A stretch of 64,000 nt of DNA from Streptomyces olivaceus (GTDB taxonomy: Bacteria; Actinomycetota; Actinomycetes; Streptomycetales; Streptomycetaceae), in NCBI RefSeq assembly GCF_000721235.1, contig NZ_JOFH01000015.1:242914-306913 (forward strand), in the 5' to 3' direction. The notes beneath the pieces were generated by a model. The model had not been told where the DNA came from and ran no database searches. It saw only the letters and a program-made list of their open reading frames with translations. How positions within the stretch are numbered: the first letter of the stretch is position 1; the number at the start of each line of letters is the position of its first letter. Positions 52,023 to 60,300 of this stretch are shown piece after piece. The position numbers and the translations under genes were made by a program.

Positions 52023-52802
52023 TCACCCTTCCAGGTCCACCACGACCGGCGCGTGGTCCGAGGCGCCCTTGCCCTTGCGCTCCTCGCGGTCGACGTAGGA
52101 GTCGGTGACGGCCTTGGCGAAGGGCTCGTTGCCGTACACCAGGTCGATGCGCATGCCGCGGTTCTTGGGGAAGCCGAGCTGGCGGTAGTCCCAGTACGTG
52201 AAGGGGTGGTCGTACTTCAGGGGGCGCGGGACCACGTCGGACAGGCCGGCCCCGCGCAGCGAGGCGAGGGCGGCGCGCTCGGCGGGGGTGACGTGGGTCG
52301 AGCCCTCGAAGGCGGCGCGGTCGTAGACGTCGTCGTCCGTCGGCGCGACGTTGTAGTCGCCCAGCACCGCGAACGGACGGCTGTCGGCCGCGTCGCCCTC
52401 GACGGCCGCGCGCAGCGCCTCGAACCACTGGAGCTTGTAGGCGTAGTGCGCGTGCTCGACCTCGCGCCCGTTGGGCACGTACACGGACCAGACGCGGACC
52501 GGGCCGCAGGTGGCGGAGATCGCGCGGGGCTCCCGCACACCGTCGTAACCCGGGTCGCCGGGCAGGCCCTTGACCACGTCCGCCAGACCGACGCGGGAGA
52601 GCACCGCCACGCCGTTCCACCGGCCGGTGGCGTGGACCGCCGCCTCGTAGCCCGCCTCGCGCAGCGCGTCGAAGGGGAACTGCTCCTCGGCGACCTTGGC
52701 CTCCTGGAGGCAGAGCACGTCGGTGCCGCTGCTCTCCAGCCAGGCCAGCAGCCTCGGCAGGCGGGCGGTGATCGAGTTCACGTTCCAGGTCGCGATGCGC
52801 AT
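52023..52802 (-). CDS. xthA: Exodeoxyribonuclease III
   Basis: The 259-residue EEP-family nuclease starts MRIATWNVNSITARL. It has the metal glutamate in LCLQEAKV, the Tyr/Asn pair in YVPNG and LGDYNVAP, RIDLVYG and the catalytic GASDHAPVVVDL end. It repairs abasic sites and removes 3' blocks. ATG at 52802. It is a stand-alone gene in a minus-strand group. Confidence 0.92.
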   Translation of the reverse strand: MRIATWNVNSITARLPRLLAWLESSGTDVLCLQEAKVAEEQFPFDALREAGYEAAVHATGRWNGVAVLSRVGLADVVKGLPGDPGYDGVREPRAISATCGPVRVWSVYVPNGREVEHAHYAYKLQWFEALRAAVEGDAADSRPFAVLGDYNVAPTDDDVYDRAAFEGSTHVTPAERAALASLRGAGLSDVVPRPLKYDHPFTYWDYRQLGFPKNRGMRIDLVYGNEPFAKAVTDSYVDREERKGKGASDHAPVVVDLEG

Positions 52803-52896
52803 GTTTCCCAACCTACCGGGCGGCACCGACAACCCGGCCCCGGCCGGTCACGGGCCCGGTGCGTCCGGGGCCCGCCGCCTCCCCCTCTCCCCCGCG

Positions 52897-53532
52897 TCAC
52901 ACCCGCGCGGAGTCGCCCGAGGTCAGCCGCAGGTGCTCGGCGCCGCCCAGCTCGCCGATCTGCCGGTCGTAGACCGGACGGGCGAGGTCGGTGAGCAGCG
53001 CGTCGTGGATGTCGTAGGCACGCTGCGGCCGGACCTCGCGGACGTAGTCGATGACCTCGGCGATCTTGTTCCAGGGGGCCATGACCGGGAGCATCAGCGT
53101 CTCCACCGGACGGTCGGGGACGGTGAGGGCGTCGCCGGGGTGGAAGATCTTGCCGTCGTCCACGAGGAAGCCGACGTTGGTGATGCGCGGGATGTCCGGG
53201 TGGATCACCGCGTGCAGTTCGCCGTGGACCTGGACGTCGAAGCCGGCGGCGGTGAAGGTGTCGCCGTGGCCGACGGTGTGCACGCGGCCCGGGAACGCCG
53301 CCGAGATCTTCTCCGCGACCGACCTCAGCGTCCAGATCCGCGCGGCCGGGTTGTCCTCCATCGCGGCGCGCAGCCGCAGTTCGTCGAAGTGGTCCGGGTG
53401 CTCGTGGGTGACGAGGATCGCGTCCGCGCCGAGCGCGGCGTCCTCCTCGCTGAGTCCACCGGGGTCCAGGACGAGCGTCTGCCCGTCCTTTTCGAGGCGG
53501 ACGCAGGAGTGCGACTTCTTGGTGAGCTTCAT
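52897..53532 (-). CDS. Metallo-beta-lactamase fold hydrolase (UlaG-like)
   Basis: The 211-residue protein has the metal motif THEHPDHFDE (about 50-59), HPGDALTVPD and GELHAVIHPDIPRI. It starts MKLTKKSHSCVRLE, which is typical of the UlaG/YtnP-like branch of small metal-dependent hydrolases. The substrate is unknown. ATG at 53532 with a GGGGAG site. It is downstream of the PcaD-PcaC fusion, with a 17-bp repeat array between them. Confidence 0.87.
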   Translation of the reverse strand: MKLTKKSHSCVRLEKDGQTLVLDPGGLSEEDAALGADAILVTHEHPDHFDELRLRAAMEDNPAARIWTLRSVAEKISAAFPGRVHTVGHGDTFTAAGFDVQVHGELHAVIHPDIPRITNVGFLVDDGKIFHPGDALTVPDRPVETLMLPVMAPWNKIAEVIDYVREVRPQRAYDIHDALLTDLARPVYDRQIGELGGAEHLRLTSGDSARV

Positions 53533-53605
53533 GCTCCCCATCTTGCCGCCGCACCCCGGCATCCCGCCGCCGCACCCGGGTCGGGCGCGGGCGGGGCGCC
53601 CTGCC

Positions 53606-53707
53606 GCGGTGCGCTCACGCCGGCGGTGCGCTCACTCCTGCGGTGCGGTCACTCCTGCGGTGCGGTCACTCCTGCGGTGCGGTCACTCCTGCGGTGCGGT
53701 CACTCCT
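53606..53707. repeat. Six 17-bp tandem repeats at the 3' end of the PcaD-PcaC fusion gene
   Basis: Six consecutive units of GCGGTGCG(C/G)TCAC(G/T)CC(G/T) run from 53606 to 53707. The last unit contains the gene's stop codon (53700-53702) and final codons, so the array looks like repeated duplication of the gene's own end. Units 3-6 are identical, which suggests recent expansion. Confidence 0.85.
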
Positions 53708-55046
53708 GCGGTGTCGTCGCCTCGCGCACGACCTGCTGGGCCACCTTGAACGCCCGGTTCGCGGCCGGCACGCCGCAGTAGACGGCCGCCTGGAGCAGTA
53801 CTTCCTTGATCTCGCCCGGGGTGAGGCCGTTGCGCAGGGCGGCTCTGAGGTGGGGGGCGAGTTCGTCCAGGTGGCCGCCGGCGACGAGGGCGGTGAGGGT
53901 GACGCAGCTGCGGGAGCGCCGGTCCAGGCCCGGCCGGTTCCAGACCTCGCCCCAGGCGTACCGGGTGAGCAGCTCCTGGAAGTCCTCCGAGAACGCGTCG
54001 GCCTGCGCGAGGGCCTGGTCGACGTGGGCGTCGCCCAGCACCTCGCGGCGCACCTTGAGGCCCGTGTCGTACGGGTCGGGCCGGCCCTGCGGCTGCGGGG
54101 GTACGGCGGCGGGCGCGATCTCGGCGATGGGCGCGGCCTGGGGCGGCGGGGCCATGGCCGGCTGGACGGCGGCGGGGGCCCCGGCGGCCGGGGCCGGTAC
54201 CGGCGGCGCGGCGGGGTGGGCGACGGGCACGGGGATCTGGCCGGTGGCGTTGATGTCGTGCGGGGCCTGCCAGGCGGTGGTGAAGTGCCGGACCAGCAGG
54301 TCGGTGACGGCCGCGGGCTGCTCGACGGGGACCAGGTGGGAGGCGCCGGGGACGACGGCGAGGCGGGCGTCGGGGATGCCGGCGACCAGGGTGCGGGCCT
54401 CGGCGGGGCCGGTGACCTGGTCGTCGGAGCCGACGAGGACCAGGGTCGGGACGCCGACCCGGCCGAGTTCGCCGCGCACGTCGAAGGCGGCCAGGGCCTC
54501 GCAGGCGGAGATGTAGCAGCCGGGGTCGGTGGTCCGCACCATCTGCACGGCCCACTCGGTGATCGCGGGCTGGGCGGCGGCGTACCCACCGGTGAACCAG
54601 CGTTCCGGTGAACTGCGGGCGATGGGGTCGAGCCCGTTGGTACGGACGATCACACCGCGCTGGCGGAACTCGTCGGCCGTGCCGAAGCGGGGCGACGCGG
54701 CGATCAGCGCGAGCGAGGCGAGGCGCTCGGGGTGGCGCAACGCCAGCTCGATCCCGACGGCGCCGCCGAACGCACAGCCCGCGTAGCCGAAGCGCTGCAC
54801 GCCGAGTCCGTCGAGGGTGGCCAGCAGACGCGTGGTGAGTTCGGCGACGGAACCGGCCGGCCGGGCCGGGGCGCCCCCGTGTCCCGGCAGGTCGTACCGG
54901 AAGACCCGCCACTGCTGCGTCAGCTCGGGCACCTGCCGGTCCCACATGTGCCATGTGGTACCCAGTGAGGGACCGAGGATCAGGACCGGGGCCTCTTCTG
55001 GCCCGTCAAAGCGGTATTGCAGGGTGTTCGACGGTGTCTCACTCAC
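53700..55046 (-). CDS. pcaL: PcaD-PcaC fusion (3-oxoadipate enol-lactonase / 4-carboxymuconolactone decarboxylase-like)
   Basis: The 448-residue protein has an alpha/beta hydrolase domain (about 1-265, PGHGGAPA, FVR-like cap, SHLVPVEQP with the catalytic His). A Pro/Ala-rich linker (about 275-335) and a carboxymuconolactone decarboxylase domain (about 338-445, with RSRSCVTLTALVAGGHLDEL) follow. Such fusions act in the protocatechuate branch of the beta-ketoadipate pathway. No other pca gene is nearby. The nucleophile elbow reads GCAFGG, so the usual Ser is Ala; the lactonase half may be inactive or changed. GTG start at 55046. Confidence 0.82.
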   Translation of the reverse strand: MSETPSNTLQYRFDGPEEAPVLILGPSLGTTWHMWDRQVPELTQQWRVFRYDLPGHGGAPARPAGSVAELTTRLLATLDGLGVQRFGYAGCAFGGAVGIELALRHPERLASLALIAASPRFGTADEFRQRGVIVRTNGLDPIARSSPERWFTGGYAAAQPAITEWAVQMVRTTDPGCYISACEALAAFDVRGELGRVGVPTLVLVGSDDQVTGPAEARTLVAGIPDARLAVVPGASHLVPVEQPAAVTDLLVRHFTTAWQAPHDINATGQIPVPVAHPAAPPVPAPAAGAPAAVQPAMAPPPQAAPIAEIAPAAVPPQPQGRPDPYDTGLKVRREVLGDAHVDQALAQADAFSEDFQELLTRYAWGEVWNRPGLDRRSRSCVTLTALVAGGHLDELAPHLRAALRNGLTPGEIKEVLLQAAVYCGVPAANRAFKVAQQVVREATTPQE

Positions 55047-55391
55047 GCCCCAGACCCTCTCACGTCTCACAAAATCTCACACAGCCGGGGGAAGCTGGCT
55101 GGCTCGATGCATCCGCGGCTCGTCTTTGTCGAGCACTGCCGACAGCCTCACCGATCGAGTCTGAGCCTTTCAGCGTGTGCGGGCCCCCTGCCACAGCTCG
55201 TCCTGCTGGCCGCGCTCGCGCCCGGTCCACACGTGGACGCGCTGCTTCCCTCACCGGCACAGCGACCAGCCGCACAGGGTTTGCAGCAAAGTGTGTGGCG
55301 TCGTGCCCAAGGTCGGGACGACACAGCTGGAAACCGTTCGGGCCACTCCGATCAGCAGCCAGTAACGACGCCTTGGGACACGTCTCCGGCC
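55047..55391. other. 345-bp region between pcaL and the integrase remnant
   Basis: No gene, tRNA or obvious attachment site can be seen. It probably marks the left junction of an old integrated element, because it borders the integrase C-terminus. Confidence 0.4.
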
Positions 55392-55703
55392 TTACACGCG
55401 ACCGTTCAGCTCACCGTGCAGGCCATCCCACGTGCTGGCGGCTTCGCGGAGGCCTTCCACGTCTGGCTTCACGTACCCCTTTTTCGTGGTCTTCACGTTC
55501 GTGTGCCCAGCCCACCGAGCCAGGATGTGGTCCGGCACACCGTTGTTGGCGAGAAAGGTCAGGCAGGAGGCGCGAGCGTCATAGAGACGCGCTCTGCGCA
55601 GGCCAAGGACCTTCATGAGCCTGTACGCGCGTCTGCGGTGTTGCTTGATCATGAAAGCCTCTCCGGTCTCGTGCATCACGACGTAGCCGGAGTCCGAGTA
55701 AGA
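55392..55703 (-). pseudogene. Tyrosine recombinase (integrase) C-terminal remnant
   Basis: About 104 codons are left of a phage-type integrase. The fragment has the catalytic region RLYDARASCLTFLANNG (Arg), ILARWAGHTNVKTTKKGY (the HxxR/H-type region and terminal Tyr) and a normal C-terminal tail. The frame stays open up to the inverted repeat of the adjacent insertion sequence, and the N-terminal catalytic part is not found on its other side. The gene was therefore cut by the insertion and by a further deletion. Confidence 0.8.
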
Positions 55704-56533
55704 GGCCCCAACAAAGGCGTAGGACGTGGCGGTGGGGTGATCAGGCAGACGGCGAGGCCGAGGAAGGCCTCGTGGATGTCGTCGCGTCGTTCCCAGCGGA
55801 TGCGCAGGCGGCGGAAGCCGTGCAGCCAGGCGATGGTGCGCTCGACGGCGTAGCGGAAGATGCCCAGGCCTGTGCCGTGGGGCTCGCCCCGTCTGGCGAT
55901 CACGGGCGGATGCCTCGTTGCCAGAGCAGGCGGCGGTATTTGTCGTGGTCGTAGCCGCGGTCGGCCAGCAGTGCGTCGGGGCGTCGGCGGGGTCTGCCGA
56001 CCCGTCCGGCGACGGCGGGAATCTTGTCGAGCAGCGGCTCGAGTTGGGTGACGTCGTTGCGGTTGCCGCCGGTCAGCGATACCGCGAGCGGGATGCCCTG
56101 GCCGTCGACGATGAGGTGGTGCTTGCTGCCCGGCCGTGCTCGGTCAACCGGGCTGGGTCCGCTTTGGGCCCCTGCGTGCGGCCCGTACGTGGGAGGAGTC
56201 GATCACCGCCCGTCCCCAGTCCAGCTGGTTCTTCGGCCGGAGCTCGTTCAGCAGCAGTTGGTGGAGCTGGTCCCAGACGCCGGCGTCGTTCCAGGCCGCC
56301 AGGCGTCGCCAGCAGGTCATGCCCGAGCCGAAGCCGAGCTCTTGGGGCAGGTACTCCCACTGGATGCCACTGTGCAGGACGAAGAGGATCCCGGACAGGG
56401 CCTGCCGGTCCGGGACCCGCGGTCTGCCCTCGGCCTTCTTCGGACCCGGCTTCGGCAGCAACGACTCGATCCACGGCCGCGACTGACGGTTTCCCATGCC
56501 CAGACATACGAGCAGAGAGGCCGACAGCCTCAT
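55676..56533 (-). pseudogene. Degenerate IS5-family (IS427-like) transposase
   Basis: The N-terminal part (56533-56144) has WIESLLPKPGPKKAEGRPRV and VIDSSHVRAARRGPK. The frame then breaks near 56160, and the conserved continuation GPSPVDRARPGSKHHLIVDG lies in another frame. The middle part runs to a second break near 55903, where one base appears missing before VIARRGEPHG. The last part has the AVERTIAWLHGFRRL region with the catalytic Glu and runs past the inverted repeat to 55676. The first break could be a programmed shift, but the second looks like an inactivating deletion. Confidence 0.78.
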
Positions 56534-56556
56534 GATCAGCAGCTTTTGTTAGAGCC
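55704..56556. mobile_element. 853-bp IS5-family insertion sequence
   Basis: Imperfect 15-bp terminal inverted repeats match at 12 of 15 positions: GGCCCCAACAAAGGC at 55704-55718 and, reading inward from the other side, GGCTCTAACAAAAGC at 56556-56542. They bound the broken transposase gene. It sits in the integrase remnant on its left side. A target duplication is not obvious. Confidence 0.75.
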
Positions 56557-56606
56557 AGTTAGCCCGTTTGGCCAACCGCAACGCTCAACAGCACAGGCCG
56601 ACGGAC

Positions 56607-56837
56607 CTACGGTGCCGACAGTGCTGTGCGCTCGGCTTTCTCCAGCCAGTCGATGTACCAGCGGGCGAACGTCACCGGCATACCGTCGTCGAGTAGCGGG
56701 GCGAGGTCGACGTCGTCCACCCGGCAGTCGGACCAGATCGTGCCACGGTGGCTGCCGCTGGTGATCAGCCACTCTCTCTGCGCGCAGCCCAGGTGGGAGA
56801 TCACGATGGCGCCGGCAGTGCGCTCCGGGGCGAACAT
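56607..56837 (-). CDS. SMI1/KNR4 (SUKH)-like protein, probably N-terminally truncated
   Basis: The 76-residue protein matches the C-terminal half of SUKH immunity proteins: VISHLGCAQREWLITSGSHRGTIWSD, then VDLAPLLDDGMPVTFARWYIDWLEKAE. Full-length relatives have 150 or more residues, so the N-terminal half seems to be lost. An ATG with GGGGA upstream may still allow expression. SUKH proteins commonly protect against Rhs/polymorphic toxins, which fits the Rhs gene upstream on the same strand. Confidence 0.65.
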   Translation of the reverse strand: MFAPERTAGAIVISHLGCAQREWLITSGSHRGTIWSDCRVDDVDLAPLLDDGMPVTFARWYIDWLEKAERTALSAP

Positions 56838-57021
56838 TTGAAATCCCCGCGATGATGCGGGTCGAGGTCAAACGTCAAGCCCAGTAAGCGGACAGACCCA
56901 GCGAAAACCCTTCACCGTAGGCATGCGAGTAAAGATCACCGCGCGAATCAGAAAGGGTTTCACTGTGTCATATCCAGCCGACCATCCCACTTCACTGCTC
57001 AAATATCAAGTCGAAAGCGGA

Positions 57022-57312
57022 CTATTGGTCGGGCAGCCCATCACAGTGAAGGCGAAGCTTGATCTGCCGATTGTGTTCGGTATGACCCACAATCGATGCC
57101 GCCAGAACATCCCCCTTTGTTGGCCACTTCTCACGGAGAGCAATGTCGCCGCGCCACAGGATGGAGATCGTGTCGGCGACCGCTACGACATCGGGATACT
57201 CCGCGATACGGAAGATCACCCCGAACGACCTGACGTCCACGACCTCTCCAGTCACGAGCATGCCTACAGGAAGCATCTCTTTGAGGTCGCTCCACCCCCC
57301 ATCGCTCGTCAT
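57022..57312 (-). CDS. Small S1-domain-like protein, candidate Rhs immunity protein
   Basis: The 96-residue protein has an S1/OB-fold-like pattern (VGMLVTGEVVDVRSFGVIFRI, then WPTKGDVLAASIVGHTEHNRQIKLRL). Its ATG at 57312 overlaps the Rhs stop codon (ATGA), the typical coupling of a toxin and its immunity gene. The name of the family is not certain. Immunity function is inferred from position only. Confidence 0.7.
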   Translation of the reverse strand: MTSDGGWSDLKEMLPVGMLVTGEVVDVRSFGVIFRIAEYPDVVAVADTISILWRGDIALREKWPTKGDVLAASIVGHTEHNRQIKLRLHCDGLPDQ

Positions 57313-60300
57313 TGGTGCCACCACCTAGGGTAGTCGTTCAGGAGGTCAAGGTCGTAGTTCGGAATGGCGGCCTCCCGAGCCGGACCGCCCTCATACTTGA
57401 AGACGTTGTGCTTGAAATACATGAGGTAGTCGTCCATCGGAATTCGAACTTCGATGATCCCTTCTCCGTATGCCTTCGCATACTGCTCGGCGATGTCCCG
57501 CCCTTCGTCTCCGACGCCGAAGTATGCGCGACCATCAGGGTAAGCGTTCATCTTATCCGGGTCACCGGGGAAGTCCTGTTCCCGGTAGCCATTAACATGC
57601 TGATGCTGGCCAAGTCCACGGTTCGGCGCCTTGAAGAAGCTGATGGTCTCACTAGCGTGGGATGCGCCGCCGTTGAAGGCGGGGTCCCCGGCGTGAGCCG
57701 CCCCTGGGCCGAAGCGCGCGGGGAGCACCATCGGCTTCTTGACGAATAGGCCCTTCGCCCAGTTGATCCCCGGCCCGATGAAGTTGCCCAGCCCTCCCGT
57801 CAGCGCTCCGACGAGGAGGTCGGTTGGTGTGGTGGGCTGGCACAGGGCTGTGTTGATGGCCCAGGTGAGTCCCGCGCCGATGGCGGCGTCGGTGACGACG
57901 GCGACGCCGAGGGCTCGTCCGCCCTGGAGGCCGAGCTGGGTGGCGAGGGCGGTGCCGGCGGGGGCGAGGAAGCCGCCGACGGCTCCGACGGCTGCGCCTT
58001 GTGCGGTGGTGGCGGCGAAGTCGCCCCAGTTGAAGTCGTCGCGGTGGGTGAGGGCGTAGACGCTGCCGCTGAGGACGGCTCCGATGCCGGCGCCGATGCA
58101 CATGGGGCACCGGCCGGTAGGGTCGGAGAGGTTGGCCGGGTCGTTGTCGGCGTAGTTGTACGGGGACTGGTTGGGGTTGTCCGCAGCTGCCGGGACGGGG
58201 TCCTGGGTGGTGAAGCGGCGCTGGTCGGTGTCGTACGAGCGGGCGCGGAGCTGGAGGCGGTCGGGGAGGTAGGGGTCTGTGTACTGGCCGGTGTATCCGT
58301 AGGGGCTGGTCTGGCCGCCGGTGACGGTGGCCTTGCCGGCCGGTGTGCCCCAGGGGCTGTAGGTGTAGCGGTAGTTGTCGGTGCCCGCAGCGTCGTAGAC
58401 GGTGCTGACGGAGTTCTGGCGGTCCTGGGTGAAGTAGTAGGTGCCGGCGGTGCGGTCCATGGAGCGGGCCGTGCCGTCGGGGTCGTAGTGGTAGTCGGCG
58501 GTGGTGGCGCCGGAGGCGTTAGTGTCGGTGGCTATCTGCGGGATGGCGTTGTTGATGTCCCACAGGGAGTTGCCGGCGAGGGTGTTGTTCTTCTTGACGG
58601 TGGTGCGGTTGCCGTCGGCGTCGTGGGTGAAGGCGTAGGTGCTGGTGCCGATGGTGGCGGTCTTGAGGCGGCCGGCGGGGTCGTAGGTGTAGGTGCCGTC
58701 GGCGTCCTTGGTCTGGTTGCCGTCGGCGTCGTAGGTGTAGCTGGTGGTGGCTGAGCCGGCGGTGGTCGTGGACAGTTGGTCGCCGGTGTCGTACGCGTAG
58801 GTGGTGGACTTGCCGGCTTCGGTGGCGGTCTTGAGGTTGCCGACCTTGTCGTAGGCGTAGGTGCTGCCCGTGGTTCCGGTCAGGCACGAGGTGTCCGTGG
58901 TGTCGGTGCAGGTGCGGGTCATACGTCCCGCGTCGTCATAGCCGTAGCGTGTCGCCTTGCCGGTGGCGGGCGTCTCGGCGATCAGTCGGTTGTTCTCGTC
59001 GTAGGTGAAGGTGTTGGCGAGGGTCGGGGTGGTCAGGGAGGCCAGTCGGCCGGCTTCGTCGTAGGTGCGGCTTTCCGTGCGGGCTGTGGTGGTGGGCAGG
59101 GTGACGGTGGCGAGGTTGCCGGCCTTGTCGTAGGCGTAGGAGACAGCCTTGCTGTTGGTCGTCCGGGTCTTGGTCCGGCCGGTCTTGTCGTAGGTGTAGC
59201 TGGTGGTGCGGCCGTCGGGGTAGGCGCGTGACTTGAGGGTGTCGTCGGTGTTCCAGCGGTAGGTGAACGGCTTGCTCGCACCCGGCGCGGTGATCGTCTC
59301 GATCTTGTCGTCGTTGTCGTAGGTCAGGGTGCGGGTGCCGGTGGCGTCCGTGACCTTGCTGATGCGGCTCGCGTCGTCGTAGACGTAGGTCTGTGCCGGA
59401 GTGCCGTCGGAGTAGGCGACTTCTGTCGGCAGGTTGCGGGCGTCGACCGTGGTGGTGATCGTCTGCGCGCGGGCGTTGGTGTGTTGGGTGAGGTTGCCGT
59501 CGAGGTCGTACTCGTAGGTGACGGTCTTGCCGAGCGGGTTCTTGACCGAGGTCAGCTGGCCTTCGGCGTTGTAGCCGTAGGTGCTGGTGTGGGTGTTGGC
59601 GTCGGTGCTGGTCTGCAGGAAGCCGGCGGTGTCGTAGGTGAAGGTGGTGGCGCCCTTGTCGGGGGCGGTGACCTTCGTGGGACGGTTGAGCTCGTCGTAC
59701 TCGTAGACGGTCTGCTTGTCGCGGGCGTCGGTGACCGTCGCGACGTTGCCGACTGGGTCGTAGCCGGTGGTGCGCTGATGGCCGAGCGGGTCGGTGGCGG
59801 AGGCCGGGCGGCCGGCCGGATCGTAGCCGAACGACCAGGTGTACTCGGCCGGGTCAACGCCGGTGACGTTGCCGCGGGGGTCGACGAGCGTTGCGAGCTG
59901 CCCGTCGTCGTTGTAGCCGTAGGTGGTCCGCTCGGCCTCCGGGGAGACCTCGGCCGACAGGTTGCCGTCGTCGTCGTACTCGTAGCGGGTGACGTGGCCG
60001 GCCCACGTCTTTGAGGCCTCGAGGCGTCCGGCGTCGTCGTAGGTGAGGGTCATGCCGTGGCCGAGGCCATCGGTGGTCTTCTCGACGTTGCCGTTGTCGT
60101 CGTAGGTGACGCTGCGGGTGTGGCTGAGCGGGTCGGTGACCGACAGCGGACGGTTCTCGGCGTCCCAGGTGAACGCTGTGGTCTTGCCCTGCGGGTCGGT
60201 AACGGTCTTGCGGTTGCCGGCCTTGTCGTAGCCGAACGTCCACGTGTACTGCTTCGCGTCCGCGCCAGTGGCGTTGCCCCGGGCGGATACAACCTGGGTC

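Noticed and set aside
53606..53707. CRISPR-like array
   Set aside because: The 17-bp units are directly adjacent with no spacers, so this is a plain tandem repeat.
55047..55391. tRNA gene or attB site beside the integrase remnant
   Set aside because: No cloverleaf or TTCGA-type arm could be drawn from the sequence.
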